Shown here: positions 33,135-41,771 of the stretch, one piece after another
Layout: each line of letters starts with the position of its first letter
Position numbering within the stretch: position 1 is the first letter of the stretch
Assembly (NCBI RefSeq): GCF_014145675.1
Contig: NZ_JACGZW010000024.1
Coordinates: forward strand, 23,725-87,724
Origin: Amycolatopsis dendrobii
GTDB lineage: Bacteria > Actinomycetota > Actinomycetes > Mycobacteriales > Pseudonocardiaceae
Reading direction: 5' to 3'
Length of the DNA stretch: 64,000 bases
The notes under the pieces: generated by a model
Databases searched by the model: none
What the model saw: only the letters and a program-made list of their open reading frames with translations
What the model was told of the DNA's origin: nothing
Position numbers and translations under genes: made by a program

Positions 33135-34295
33135 ATGAGCGACGAGGAAACCTTCCCGATGGCGCGTGCGCCACGATGCCCCTTCGATCCCGCGCCCGGA
33201 TTGACGACGCGGCCGCCGGTGTCGCGGGTCCGGCTGTGGGACGGCAGCGAGCCCTGGCTGATCACCCGGCATGCCGATGTCCGTGCGGTGCTGGCGGATC
33301 CGCGGGTCAGCGCCGACGTCGCGCAGCCTGGTTTTCCGCACACCAACGCGATCAGCAAGGCGCGCGACGCGCGGATGAAGACGTTGATGCAGATGGATCC
33401 GCCGGAGCACACCGCGCAGCGGCGGATCCTGGCCCCGGAATTCACCGTCCGGAAAATGGCGGCGCTGCGGCCGCGCATTCAGCGATTAGCCGACGATCTC
33501 CTTGACGGAATGCTCGCCGGACCGAATCCGGCCGATCTGGTCGAGGCGTTCGCGGCGCCGCTCCCCTCGCTGGTGATCCGCGAACTGCTCGGCGTCCCTT
33601 GCGCGGATCGCGATTTCTTTCAGAGCGTGGCCCGCACGCTCGTCATGGACGACCCGGACCCGACGCGGGCTGTCACGGCCAGCCAAGAGCTGAATGCGTA
33701 TCTGGAAGGGCTCGTCGCCACGGAGGCCGCCGAGCCGGGTTTGCTCAGCAAGCTGCCCGTCGAGCAACGGGAAGCGATGTCCCCGCGTTCCATTGCCGTG
33801 CTGGGGCAACTTCTTCTCGTCGCCGGTCACGACACCACCGCAGCCATGATCGCGTTGGGCACGGCCGTGTTGCTGACGCACCCGGAGCAGTTCAGCGATG
33901 TGTCCGGCCCGGCGGAGGAACTGTTGCGCTACTTGTCGCTCACGCACACCGAGGCACGTCGCGCGAACCGGGATCCGCTGGTCTTCCCGGACCCCGGCCG
34001 CTTCGACATCCGCCGGTCCGCTCGCCACCACCTCGCGTTCGGCTATGGGCGGCACCTCTGCCTCGGTGCGCCGCTGGCCCGGGTGGAGCTGGAGGTCGCG
34101 TACGCGACGTTGCGGCGACGGGTGCCGACGCTGACGCTGGCCGCACCGCTGGATCGCTTGGAGTTCAAGGAGAACGCGATCTTTTATTCGGTGCGCGAAC
34201 TGCCGGTTACGTGGGCAAGCACGTTGACGACGTTGCCGCCCGGATCCTCCGCAAAGAACCGCCGCACTCCCCACGACTCGTCAGTCAGCGGATAG
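33135..34295 (+). CDS. Cytochrome P450, apparently deleted internally and running into the next gene
   Basis: A 386-codon frame. It keeps the I-helix AGHDTT (230-235), the K-helix EELLR (261-265) and the haem loop FGYGRHLCLG with Cys309. Between Arg265 and the meander ANRDPLVFPDP only about 12 residues remain where related CYP105-type enzymes have about 45, so roughly 30 residues (beta-sheet and substrate-access segment) are missing in frame. The normal end LPVTW falls near residue 360, but the frame continues 26 residues, antisense to the VOC gene. The enzyme is probably inactive or structurally altered. GAGGAG precedes the ATG. No redox partner gene is adjacent. Confidence 0.8.
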   Translation: MSDEETFPMARAPRCPFDPAPGLTTRPPVSRVRLWDGSEPWLITRHADVRAVLADPRVSADVAQPGFPHTNAISKARDARMKTLMQMDPPEHTAQRRILAPEFTVRKMAALRPRIQRLADDLLDGMLAGPNPADLVEAFAAPLPSLVIRELLGVPCADRDFFQSVARTLVMDDPDPTRAVTASQELNAYLEGLVATEAAEPGLLSKLPVEQREAMSPRSIAVLGQLLLVAGHDTTAAMIALGTAVLLTHPEQFSDVSGPAEELLRYLSLTHTEARRANRDPLVFPDPGRFDIRRSARHHLAFGYGRHLCLGAPLARVELEVAYATLRRRVPTLTLAAPLDRLEFKENAIFYSVRELPVTWASTLTTLPPGSSAKNRRTPHDSSVSG

Positions 34296-34555
34296 ACCAC
34301 CCGCAGCCCGCGCCGCACCACCTCGGCGTGGGCTGCTTCGACCGCCTCGGGGTCGCCGAGGTCGATGCCCCAGCGAGGGACGGGATCGGTGCTTCCGGGC
34401 GGGAGGACGAGCACCTGCGCGGCCGGGTTGTCGCCGCTTCGGAGGCCGAGAGCGGGATAGTCCATGGCGACGTCGAGCCCCAGGACGTGGACGTAGAAGT
34501 CGCGGGTCGCGGCGTCGTCGGCGCCTTCGGAGTAGGCGATGATGCGTTTGATCAC
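34184..34555 (-). CDS. VOC-family (glyoxalase/bleomycin-resistance fold) protein
   Basis: A 123-residue single VOC unit: IIAYSEGADDAATRDFYVHVLGLDV starts the first beta-alpha-beta-beta-beta module, and FFAEDPGGNVVNVLAH is the typical end. The normal family end is followed here by nine extra residues (HVTGSSRTE) read from the 3' end of the P450 gene on the other strand, a 112-bp tail-to-tail overlap. GTG start without a good ribosome site. Substrate unknown; such proteins include lyases, dioxygenases and drug-binding proteins. Confidence 0.75.
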   Translation of the reverse strand: MIKRIIAYSEGADDAATRDFYVHVLGLDVAMDYPALGLRSGDNPAAQVLVLPPGSTDPVPRWGIDLGDPEAVEAAHAEVVRRGLRVVYPLTDESWGVRRFFAEDPGGNVVNVLAHVTGSSRTE

Positions 34556-34604
34556 CCGGTGAGCATCGCAGCTCAGGCGGCCCGGGCGCTTGGAGAAATG
34601 GGAG

Positions 34605-35276
34605 CTAGCCGCCCGTGGAGTAGGCGATGCGGCGGTGCCGTCCGGGGCGCTGGACTCGCCAGTGCCGCCCGCGCGACGAGGACCGGCCTGCGCCGCGGGC
34701 CGCGAGTGCCAGGTGACGCTCCGCGAACTGCTCGGCGGTGATGCTCATGAGAACGGGGTACTTGACTTCCCCGCGCAGCAACTCGGCGTCGCGGAGCCGG
34801 CCTTCTTCCCGGAAGCCCAGCTCGCCGTGCAGCGACAGCGAAGCGAAGTTGCTCCCGTTGACGCTCACCTCGCACGCCCGGTACCGGCACCGCTCGAACA
34901 TGAACGCCAGCAGCAGCGCGACCGCGTCGGCGGCGTAACCGCAGCGGCGGTGCTGCGGGCCGATCCCGACGCCGTAGCTGAACCGGCCGGAGAACGGGTC
35001 CGTTTCGACCCACACGGAGCCGACCAGCGTCCGGTTGTGCAGGGTCTCGATCGCGAAGTGGAAGCCGTCCGGGGAGGAGTGCCCCCGGTGCGTCGCCCAG
35101 TGCCGGTAACCGCCGACCTGCGGGTCGCGCGCCCGGACGGAGTCCCGGTCGAATCCGGCGAGGGTGCGCTGGTCGCCGGGGCGGACCTCGCGCAGCCGCA
35201 CCTTCCGTCCGACCTCGTCGACCCGCCACGGGGCGACGGCGCCGGACCCGGCCCGCCGAGACACATTCGTGATCAT
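34605..35276 (-). CDS. GNAT-family N-acetyltransferase
   Basis: A 223-residue protein of the RimJ/RimL-like GNAT branch. It has RLREVRPGDQRTLAGFDRD in the first strand-helix, IGPQHRRCGYAADAVALLLAFMF as the acetyl-CoA loop (the usual Q/RxxGxG/A pattern is RRCGYA) and VSVNGSNFASLSLHGELGFREEG near the end. The C-terminal 40 residues are basic and low-complexity. ATG at 35276 is chosen although no clear ribosome site precedes it. The substrate is unknown, possibly a ribosomal or small-molecule amine. Confidence 0.75.
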   Translation of the reverse strand: MITNVSRRAGSGAVAPWRVDEVGRKVRLREVRPGDQRTLAGFDRDSVRARDPQVGGYRHWATHRGHSSPDGFHFAIETLHNRTLVGSVWVETDPFSGRFSYGVGIGPQHRRCGYAADAVALLLAFMFERCRYRACEVSVNGSNFASLSLHGELGFREEGRLRDAELLRGEVKYPVLMSITAEQFAERHLALAARGAGRSSSRGRHWRVQRPGRHRRIAYSTGG

Positions 35277-35344
35277 CGCGACTGATGGTACCGGGCCGCG
35301 TCCTGGCGCGTTCCAGAGAATCCCCCGTTCGGTTCCCGGCCTGG

Positions 35345-36298
35345 TTACTCGCCGCAGTTTCCCTTGGTGGGCAACGGTTTGTCCGGGTCGAACTCGCCCG
35401 GCTGGGGGCTCATCGAGGGCGCGTCGTAGTTCGGGTCGCTGAACGCGGGCGCGAGGTCGTCCGACTTGCCGGTGCGGCACGCGACGCTGGTGTAGAACGA
35501 ACCGCCGTCGCCGGCCCACAGCCCGCGGTCGCCCGGCGCCCAGCCCGAGCCGTTGCGCAGGATGTAGTCGGTGTCGACCCGGACGAACGGCTCCAGGTCG
35601 GCGGGCCCGTTGACGATGCGGCTGCCGGGATCGAAGGCGTAGGCCACCACGTAGGAGACGTGCACCAGCAGTTCGCCGGTTTCGCCTGGCCGCACGGTCA
35701 TCTTCCCGGTCATCCTCGGCTGCACGGGCAGCAGGCGGTACCCCTCGGCCAGGTAGATCACGTAATGCCTGATGTGGGCCGTGAGGTCGCCCCGCTGATC
35801 CGGCGCGAAGAGCCCGACATACCCCTCAGGGTGATGCCCTTCGAGGACGTTCTTGTCGAACTGCGCGACCTCGACCGCGTGCTTGACCTGCTCCTGCGCC
35901 GCCCCGACCTGCTTCGCGGAGAACGCGCCGACCTTCGCCGGGGCCGGGATCTTCAGCCCGGCGATGCCTTCGGGCCAGTTCTGCGCCGGGGTGTTGAGGA
36001 ACGGCCGGGCCAGGTCGACGCGCCCGTAGCCGGGAAGGTCGGTCGGCGCGGGCGCGGTGGTGGTCGACGTGAGCACAGCCGGACCGCTTCCGGCGACCTG
36101 CTCCGGAGTCGTCCCCCGCTGCCACAGGTAGAACCCGGCCGCCGCCGCGACGATCACCACCGCGCCCCAGATGGCGGCCGGCCTGCGCCGCGCCCGCCGG
36201 CGGTCGCGGCGCAGGCCGGTCCAGGCTTCCTTCTCGGCGTGCCGCTGCCAATCCGGGTCCATCAGGTCCGGGTGGCTCTCGATGTTGTGCTCGTCCAC
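35345..36298 (-). CDS. Membrane-anchored extracytoplasmic hypothetical protein
   Basis: A 317-residue protein not recognised beyond its layout. Residues 1-40 are cytoplasmic and charged (DLMDPDWQRHAEKEAWTGLRRDRRRARRR), then a single membrane span (AIWGAVVIVAAAAGFYLW), a Thr/Pro-rich linker and a 230-residue extracytoplasmic domain with three Cys (VACRTGK, NCGE end). Similar type II anchored proteins are common and uncharacterised in actinomycetes. GTG start at 36298. It seems to be monocistronic. Confidence 0.65.
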   Translation of the reverse strand: MDEHNIESHPDLMDPDWQRHAEKEAWTGLRRDRRRARRRPAAIWGAVVIVAAAAGFYLWQRGTTPEQVAGSGPAVLTSTTTAPAPTDLPGYGRVDLARPFLNTPAQNWPEGIAGLKIPAPAKVGAFSAKQVGAAQEQVKHAVEVAQFDKNVLEGHHPEGYVGLFAPDQRGDLTAHIRHYVIYLAEGYRLLPVQPRMTGKMTVRPGETGELLVHVSYVVAYAFDPGSRIVNGPADLEPFVRVDTDYILRNGSGWAPGDRGLWAGDGGSFYTSVACRTGKSDDLAPAFSDPNYDAPSMSPQPGEFDPDKPLPTKGNCGE

Positions 36299-36400
36299 TT
36301 GTTCCGCCTGTCTCGTCGATCTCGCATCGAAAGATCGACAACGACGAGCAGGCGTTACGAACGGCCGGGCTTCGCAATCAATTCGGAATCCAAGCGGCGT

Positions 36401-36778
36401 TCAAATCAATTTGCACGGAATGTCGGCATTTTCGTCGAGGTGATACGAAGCGCACACGCGGTGGTAACCGTCCGCGACGACCAGGTCGTCGGCCGTCTCG
36501 AACCCGGGGTGGCCGTGCCCGCGGACGAGCAGGACCGGCGAGAGCGCCTTGCCGTCCTTGACCTTCTCGAGGTCCTTCGCGACGTGCGCGTTGTCCTCGG
36601 GCAGGAGCTTCAGCCTGCTGGCCCGCAGGATGTCCTTCGCCTTGCGGTGGGTCAGTTTCGCTTCCTTCAGCTGATCGACCAGACCGGTCGCGGTGTCCTC
36701 GGGCGCGACCAGGGTGAGGTAGTCGAATGCTGCCGGATAATCATGCTCGTCCGGTTCGTCTTTCCAATGTTCTTTCAT
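36401..36778 (-). CDS. Small ParB/sulfiredoxin-like protein coupled to an antiporter gene
   Basis: A 125-residue protein. The second half (LSPVLLVRGHGHPGFETADDLVVADGYHRVCASYHLDENADIPCKLI) resembles the ParB/Srx nuclease-like fold, where a G-x-H-R motif binds nucleotide; here it reads GYHRVCA. The N-terminal half is acidic and helical. The ATG overlaps the stop of the antiporter gene (ATGA), so the two are made together. A regulatory, nucleotide-sensing role for the antiporter is a speculation; the family is uncharacterised. Confidence 0.6.
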   Translation of the reverse strand: MKEHWKDEPDEHDYPAAFDYLTLVAPEDTATGLVDQLKEAKLTHRKAKDILRASRLKLLPEDNAHVAKDLEKVKDGKALSPVLLVRGHGHPGFETADDLVVADGYHRVCASYHLDENADIPCKLI

Positions 36779-37917
36779 GAGGCCTCCCTCGATTCGGCAT
36801 CGCGGACAGCACGGGACGCGGCCCACGCGGTGACCCCGACGCTGATCAGCGCCGCGGCGAGAATCGCCCCGGCCTCGCCCGGAGCGAGCAATTTTTCGCT
36901 CGTGCCGATGGTGACCGCCGCGACCGGCACCCCTAGTTGCGCGCCTGCGAGCAAAGCCAGCGGAAACGGCTGTCCCAGCAGCCGCGTCGCACCGTGGACC
37001 ACCACCGAACCCGCCGCGATCAACGCCGCGAGCACGAGCATCACCGGATGCTGGCCGAGCGCGCGCAAATCGAGCGAAGCGCCCAGCCACACGAAGAACA
37101 CCGGCCCGAGGAAGCCGTCGGTCACCGCGAACAGCTGCCGGGCGAGGCGGCGGGGTTCCCCGACCGCGGCCAGCGCCAGACCCGCGACGAATCCCGCCAG
37201 CATCACCGACACCCCGACGAGCTGGGCCAGCCCGGCGAGTCCGAAGAGGACGATCAGCGCGATCCGGAGCTCAAGGCCGAAATGCCGGGACTTGCTGAGG
37301 TCGTGCGCCCGGTCCACCAGGCCCCGGGAATGCAGCCACCGCAGCACGACGAACCACACCGCCCCGGCCGCGACGACCGCCAGCGCCCCGAGCGCCGCGC
37401 GCCCGGCCCGCTCCGGCGCGGCCGCCAGCGGCAGCGCCACGATGCACGCCGTGTCCGCGATCGCGACCTGCACGGTCAAGGCCAGTGCGGGCGGTGTGGC
37501 GAGTTTCGTCTCGTTCAGCACCGGCATCACCAGCGCCGCGGAACTGGACGCGAGCAGGACCGCGTACAGCAGTCCGTGCCCGGTGCCGACGAGCGCCGCC
37601 ACCCCGAATCCGGCGGGCGCCGACAGCACGCCCGCCAGCGCGGCCAGCACCGCCCCTCGCCCGGCCGCGACGCGCAACGCCGGATCCCGCAACGGCACGT
37701 GGCTGCCGGCGACCAGCATCACCAGCGCGAACCCGGCGGAGGCCACGAAAGAGAGGATCGGATCGCCGGCGTCCACCCAGCCGAAGCCGGTCCGGCCGGC
37801 CGCCACGCCGAGCAGGATTTCCCCGACGACGATCGGGATCCGGGCGCGTTCCGGGGTGGCCAGCAGCGGTCCGGCCAGGCCCGCGAGAAGGACGACGGCC
37901 ATCGCGAACAGGGTCAT
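36775..37917 (-). CDS. Cation:proton antiporter, CPA2 family
   Basis: A 380-residue membrane protein with about 11-12 hydrophobic segments. CPA2 landmarks are IPIVVGEILLGVAAGRTGFGW near the N-terminus, LYAVLLASSSAALVMPVL in the middle and GFLGPVFFVWLGASLDLRAL near the end, where the family has a conserved FF.. G...D motif. It lacks the C-terminal RCK/TrkA domain of KefB-type proteins, so regulation may come from the coupled small protein downstream. It should exchange Na+ or K+ for H+. Confidence 0.82.
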   Translation of the reverse strand: MTLFAMAVVLLAGLAGPLLATPERARIPIVVGEILLGVAAGRTGFGWVDAGDPILSFVASAGFALVMLVAGSHVPLRDPALRVAAGRGAVLAALAGVLSAPAGFGVAALVGTGHGLLYAVLLASSSAALVMPVLNETKLATPPALALTVQVAIADTACIVALPLAAAPERAGRAALGALAVVAAGAVWFVVLRWLHSRGLVDRAHDLSKSRHFGLELRIALIVLFGLAGLAQLVGVSVMLAGFVAGLALAAVGEPRRLARQLFAVTDGFLGPVFFVWLGASLDLRALGQHPVMLVLAALIAAGSVVVHGATRLLGQPFPLALLAGAQLGVPVAAVTIGTSEKLLAPGEAGAILAAALISVGVTAWAASRAVRDAESREAS

Positions 37918-38095
37918 CGGCGCGCCTCCTCCCGCTGAGCATTGTCGCCCGGCCGGGCTGTCCGGACTACTCCCGTCACCTGGATGCGGTGCGGCTGCGG
38001 CGGCCTGGGAATCCGGCGCGCGATCGGTCAGCCAGGTCCGGCGCCGCGAACCGGCCGCGATCCGCCGCGGCGACCGAAACCCCGGACGCCCGCTG

Positions 38096-38713
38096 TCAGC
38101 GGCGGATCAGCCCCTGCGCCTTCCCCGCCGCCACCGCCGCCGTCCGGGAATCCACTCCGAGTTTCGTGTAAATGTGCACCAAATGCGATTTCACCGTCGC
38201 CTGGCTCAAAAACAGCCGTTTGCTGATCTCCAGATTCGACAACCCGTCCGCGACCAGTCCCAGCACCTCGATCTCCCGGGGCGACAACGCGGCCGCCGGG
38301 GTGCGCATGCGGTTCATCAGCCGGTGGGCGACCGCGGGGGCCAGCACGGTCTGTCCGGCGGCGGCATTGCGCACCGCGGCGGCGAGGTCTTCGGGCGGGG
38401 CGTCCTTCAGCAGGTACCCGGTCGCGCCTGCTTCGATCGCGGCCAGGATGTCGCCGTCGGTGTCGTACGTCGTGAGGACCAGGACTTTCGGGGCGTCGGC
38501 CGACGCGGTGATCGCCGCGGCGGCTTCGGAGCCGTGCATTCCGGAGCCGAATTGGAGGTCCATCAGCACCACGTCCACGTCCGCCGCCAGCCGCACGGCC
38601 TCTTCCGCGGAGGAGGCTTCCGCGACGACTTCCAGATCCGGTTCGGTTTCCAGGACGGCACGCAATCCGGCGCGGACGACGGGGTGGTCGTCGGCCAGCA
38701 GGAGGCGGATCAT
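38096..38713 (-). CDS. NarL/LuxR-family response regulator
   Basis: A 205-residue two-domain regulator. The receiver domain has the acidic pair in LLLADDHPV, the phosphoacceptor Asp in VVLMDLQ (about residue 52) and Lys in GYLLKDA. The LuxR helix-turn-helix is at about 140-200 (LSPREIEVLGLVADGLSNLEISKRLF). It overlaps the kinase gene by 4 bp (ATGA). It is divergent, over about 170 bp beyond the kinase, from an FtsX-type ABC exporter, which it probably regulates. Confidence 0.9.
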   Translation of the reverse strand: MIRLLLADDHPVVRAGLRAVLETEPDLEVVAEASSAEEAVRLAADVDVVLMDLQFGSGMHGSEAAAAITASADAPKVLVLTTYDTDGDILAAIEAGATGYLLKDAPPEDLAAAVRNAAAGQTVLAPAVAHRLMNRMRTPAAALSPREIEVLGLVADGLSNLEISKRLFLSQATVKSHLVHIYTKLGVDSRTAAVAAGKAQGLIRR

Positions 38714-39885
38714 CGCGGGTCCACGGGGAAGCTCACGGCCAGTGCGGTGCCGTTGCCGGGCGAGGATTCCACGGTCCACGAGCCGCCGAGGGAGCGGGCG
38801 CGGGCGCGCATCGCGGGCAGGCCGAAGCCGCTGCCGCCGCGTACCTCCTGCGGGTCGAAACCGATGCCGTCGTCCACGGCGTCCAGGGTGATGCTCGTGT
38901 CCATGTAACTCAAGGTCAGCTCCGCCCGGCCGGCCGCGGCGTGCCGGACGGTGTTGGCCAGTGCCGATTGGGCGATCCGCAGCAAGGCGACCTCATACGC
39001 GGTCGGCACGTCGAACGGGGTGCCGCTGAGGTGAAAGTGGACAGTCAGGCCAGAGCGCTGCTGCGTGGTCGCGCACAGGCGTTCCAAAGCCGCCGGCAGG
39101 GAAGCGCCTTCCAGTTCCACCGGGGCGAGGGCGTAGACGAGGCGGCGGGCTTCGGTGAGGTTGTCCTGGGCGGCTTGCCGAGCCTGCGTGACGTGCGGGA
39201 CCGCCGCGTCCGGACGGTCCGGCAGTGCGCGCTCGGCGGCGCGGAGCAGCAGGTGAATGCTCGACAGGCCCTGTGCCAGGGTGTCGTGGATTTCCCGCGC
39301 GAGGCGTTCGCGTTCGGCTAGGACGCCCGCGGAGTGTTCCATCGCGGCGAGATCGTTGCGGGTCTCGCGCAACTCCTCGATGAGCTGCCGCCGCTGCTCG
39401 CTTTCGCGGTAGAGCACCTGGTAGCCGAGCACGGTGGCGATCGCGACCGCGGCCCCGAGCGCCGGGCCGATGATCACGCCGACGCTGAATCCGCCTTGGT
39501 GGCGCGTGAAACCGGCGATCGCCAGCACGGTGGTCAGCGCGACGACGGACGGACCCCAGCGCGTCGGCAGCAGGTGCATTTGCAGGAAGTACAGCGGGAA
39601 TGCCAGCCACACCCCGTCCGGTGTGAGCCACAGCAGCACGAGCCACGCGACGCCCAGCACGGCCAGCCATCCGGCCGTCGCACCCGGCAACCGGCCGACG
39701 CGAGGCAGCAGCGGGCCCGCGGTGTAGACGCCGCCCATCACCAGCGCGCCCGCCAGCACCGCGGGCGCGTGCGGCAGGCCGTCGGCGAACGCGCGCGCGA
39801 CGGCGAGCACCAGCAGCCCGGCGAGCAGGAGGTGCAGGCAGACGCGCAGGACGCGCAACGGCCGGTCGAGGGTGTGCGGATTCAC
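38710..39885 (-). CDS. Sensor histidine kinase, HisKA_3 (NarX/DesK-like) type
   Basis: A 391-residue kinase. The N-terminal half has five or six hydrophobic segments with very short loops (intramembrane-sensing pattern). The dimerisation/phosphotransfer helix carries His in ERERLAREIHDTLAQGLSS (about residue 200). The ATPase part has NTVRHA (N box), DDGIGFD and GFGLPAMRARARSLGG. It should phosphorylate the downstream-encoded regulator. Short-loop kinases of this kind often guard cell-envelope or antibiotic stress responses together with ABC exporters. Confidence 0.9.
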   Translation of the reverse strand: MNPHTLDRPLRVLRVCLHLLLAGLLVLAVARAFADGLPHAPAVLAGALVMGGVYTAGPLLPRVGRLPGATAGWLAVLGVAWLVLLWLTPDGVWLAFPLYFLQMHLLPTRWGPSVVALTTVLAIAGFTRHQGGFSVGVIIGPALGAAVAIATVLGYQVLYRESEQRRQLIEELRETRNDLAAMEHSAGVLAERERLAREIHDTLAQGLSSIHLLLRAAERALPDRPDAAVPHVTQARQAAQDNLTEARRLVYALAPVELEGASLPAALERLCATTQQRSGLTVHFHLSGTPFDVPTAYEVALLRIAQSALANTVRHAAAGRAELTLSYMDTSITLDAVDDGIGFDPQEVRGGSGFGLPAMRARARSLGGSWTVESSPGNGTALAVSFPVDPR

Positions 39886-40056
39886 GAAAGCGGCTACCTC
39901 CCCCGCCGATTGTCCGTGTCCCGGGCGGATTTCGCATCAATCGAAAGGTTGAGCGGCGAGTGCACCCATCGATTCCCGGGATGCCATCCGCGGCGCGATG
40001 TTCCCGCGCCCCGTCCGGACGAGGCTGGGAAGCACACCGAGAAGGAAGGGACGCAC

Positions 40057-41073
40057 ATGTTCGTCGCGTGGCGGGATCTGCGCTTCGCCAAGGGGCGGTT
40101 CGCGTTGATGGGGACCGTCGTCGTGCTGATGACGTTGCTGGTCGGGCTGTTGTCCGGGCTTACCGCGGGGCTGGCCGCGCAGAGCACGTCCGCGATCACC
40201 GGATTGAAGGCCGACCACCTGGTCTTCGCCGAACCCGGCAGCGGATCGCTCTCGTTCGGACAGTCCACAGTGACCCGTGAGCAGGCCGGGCAGTACGCCC
40301 GGGTTCCGGGCGTGACCAGCGCGGAACCGATCGCGATCAGCACGGCCAGCGCCGCGGCCGGCGAGCGCACCGCGACGCTGGCGTCGTTCGGGGTCCGAAA
40401 TCAGCGTCCGGGCACGGTCGTGTTGTCCACGGACGCGGCCGACGCGCTGCAGGCCCGCGAAGGCGATCAGCTCGCCTTGCAAGGCCAGAAAGTCACCGTG
40501 TCCGCGATCTCCGGAGACGCGTCGTACAGCCATCTCCCGGTGGTGTGGACGCACCTCGACGGTCCAAACGCGACAGTGCTCGCGGTGACCACCGAATCAT
40601 CCGCCGATATCGCCGCCGCGGACGCCCGCCTCGGCACCCGGACCGTCACGAAGGACGACGCGTTGTCCGCGATCGGTTCCTACTCGGCGGAAAACGGTTC
40701 GCTCCAGCTCATGCGCGCGTTCCTGTTCGTGATCTCCGCGCTGGTGATCGGCGCGTTCTTCACCGTGTGGACGATCCAGCGCAGCCGCGACATCGCGGTG
40801 CTGAAAGCGCTCGGCGCGACCACCAAGTACCTGCTGCGCGACGCGCTCGGCCAGGTCGTCGTGCTGCTGGTCGGCGGGACCGCGCTCGGGACCGGGCTCG
40901 CCGCCGCGCTCGGAGCGGTCGCGTCGGGAACGGTGCCGTTCGTGCTCAGCGCGGGCACCTTGCTCGGCCCGGCCGCGGTGCTGGTGCTCCTCGGGGTGCT
41001 CGGCGCCGCGCTCGCGGTCCGCCGCATCACTTCCGTCGACCCGCTGACCGCCCTCACCTCCGGAGCGCACTGA
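40057..41073 (+). CDS. FtsX-like ABC transporter permease (MacB/DevC type)
   Basis: A 338-residue permease with GAAGGAAGG before the ATG. There is one span near the N-terminus (FALMGTVVVLMTLLVGLLSGL), an extracytoplasmic domain of about 190 residues, then three spans near the C-terminus (FLFVISALVIGAFFTVWTIQ, LGQVVVLLVGGTALGTGLAA, AAVLVLLGVLGAALAV). The DIAVLKALGAT loop after span 2 is the FtsX coupling motif. It shares one base with the ATPase gene (TGATG). It probably works in mechanotransmission or extrusion of an antimicrobial or lipid. Confidence 0.87.
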   Translation: MFVAWRDLRFAKGRFALMGTVVVLMTLLVGLLSGLTAGLAAQSTSAITGLKADHLVFAEPGSGSLSFGQSTVTREQAGQYARVPGVTSAEPIAISTASAAAGERTATLASFGVRNQRPGTVVLSTDAADALQAREGDQLALQGQKVTVSAISGDASYSHLPVVWTHLDGPNATVLAVTTESSADIAAADARLGTRTVTKDDALSAIGSYSAENGSLQLMRAFLFVISALVIGAFFTVWTIQRSRDIAVLKALGATTKYLLRDALGQVVVLLVGGTALGTGLAAALGAVASGTVPFVLSAGTLLGPAAVLVLLGVLGAALAVRRITSVDPLTALTSGAH

Positions 41074-41771
41074 TGAGCCTGCACCTGTCCGGCATCACCC
41101 TCACCTACCCCGACGGCGATTCCCGCCTCACCGCCCTCGACCAGGTCGACCTCCACGTGCCCGCCGGGAGCGTCGCCGCGGTGGTCGGGCCGTCCGGGTC
41201 CGGCAAATCGAGCCTGCTGGCCGTCGCCGCGACGCTCATCCGGCCCGATCGCGGACGCGTAGTCGTCGGCGGCGCCGACACCACCGGCCTTGACCGGGCC
41301 GCGCTGGCGGAACTGCGCCGCACCACGATCGGGATCGTGTTCCAGCAACCGAATCTGCTCGCGTCGCTCACCGCGGCGGAACAGCTGGAAGTCATGGCGC
41401 ACCTGAGCGGGACGCCGCGCCGCGAGGCGGCGAAACGAGCGAGGGAGCTGCTCGACGCGGTCGGACTGGCCGATCGCGCGACGCACCGGCCGGGGCGGCT
41501 TTCCGGCGGCCAGCAACAGCGGGTCAACATCGCGCGCGCCTTGATGAACGAGCCCGCCGTGCTGCTGGTCGACGAGCCGACGAGCGCCCTTGACCAGGAC
41601 CGCGGCGCGGCGGTGGTCGATCTGCTCACTACGATCACGCACCAGCAGGCGACGGCAACCGTACTGGTCACCCACGACCGCTCCCACCTCGAAGGGGTCG
41701 ACTCGGTGCACGAGGTCGTCGACGGACGGATCCACCAGCCGGCCCGGGCCGGAGCCGAGGAGAACCGATGA
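41073..41771 (+). CDS. ABC transporter ATP-binding protein (LolD/MacB-like)
   Basis: A 232-residue ATPase with Walker A GPSGSGKSS, Q-loop FQQPNLL, signature LSGGQQQR, Walker B VLLVDEPTSALD and the His switch VLVTHD. It pairs with the FtsX-like permease just upstream. Its stop overlaps the following DUF2871 gene by 4 bp (ATGA), so all three are one translation unit. Confidence 0.92.
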   Translation: MSLHLSGITLTYPDGDSRLTALDQVDLHVPAGSVAAVVGPSGSGKSSLLAVAATLIRPDRGRVVVGGADTTGLDRAALAELRRTTIGIVFQQPNLLASLTAAEQLEVMAHLSGTPRREAAKRARELLDAVGLADRATHRPGRLSGGQQQRVNIARALMNEPAVLLVDEPTSALDQDRGAAVVDLLTTITHQQATATVLVTHDRSHLEGVDSVHEVVDGRIHQPARAGAEENR

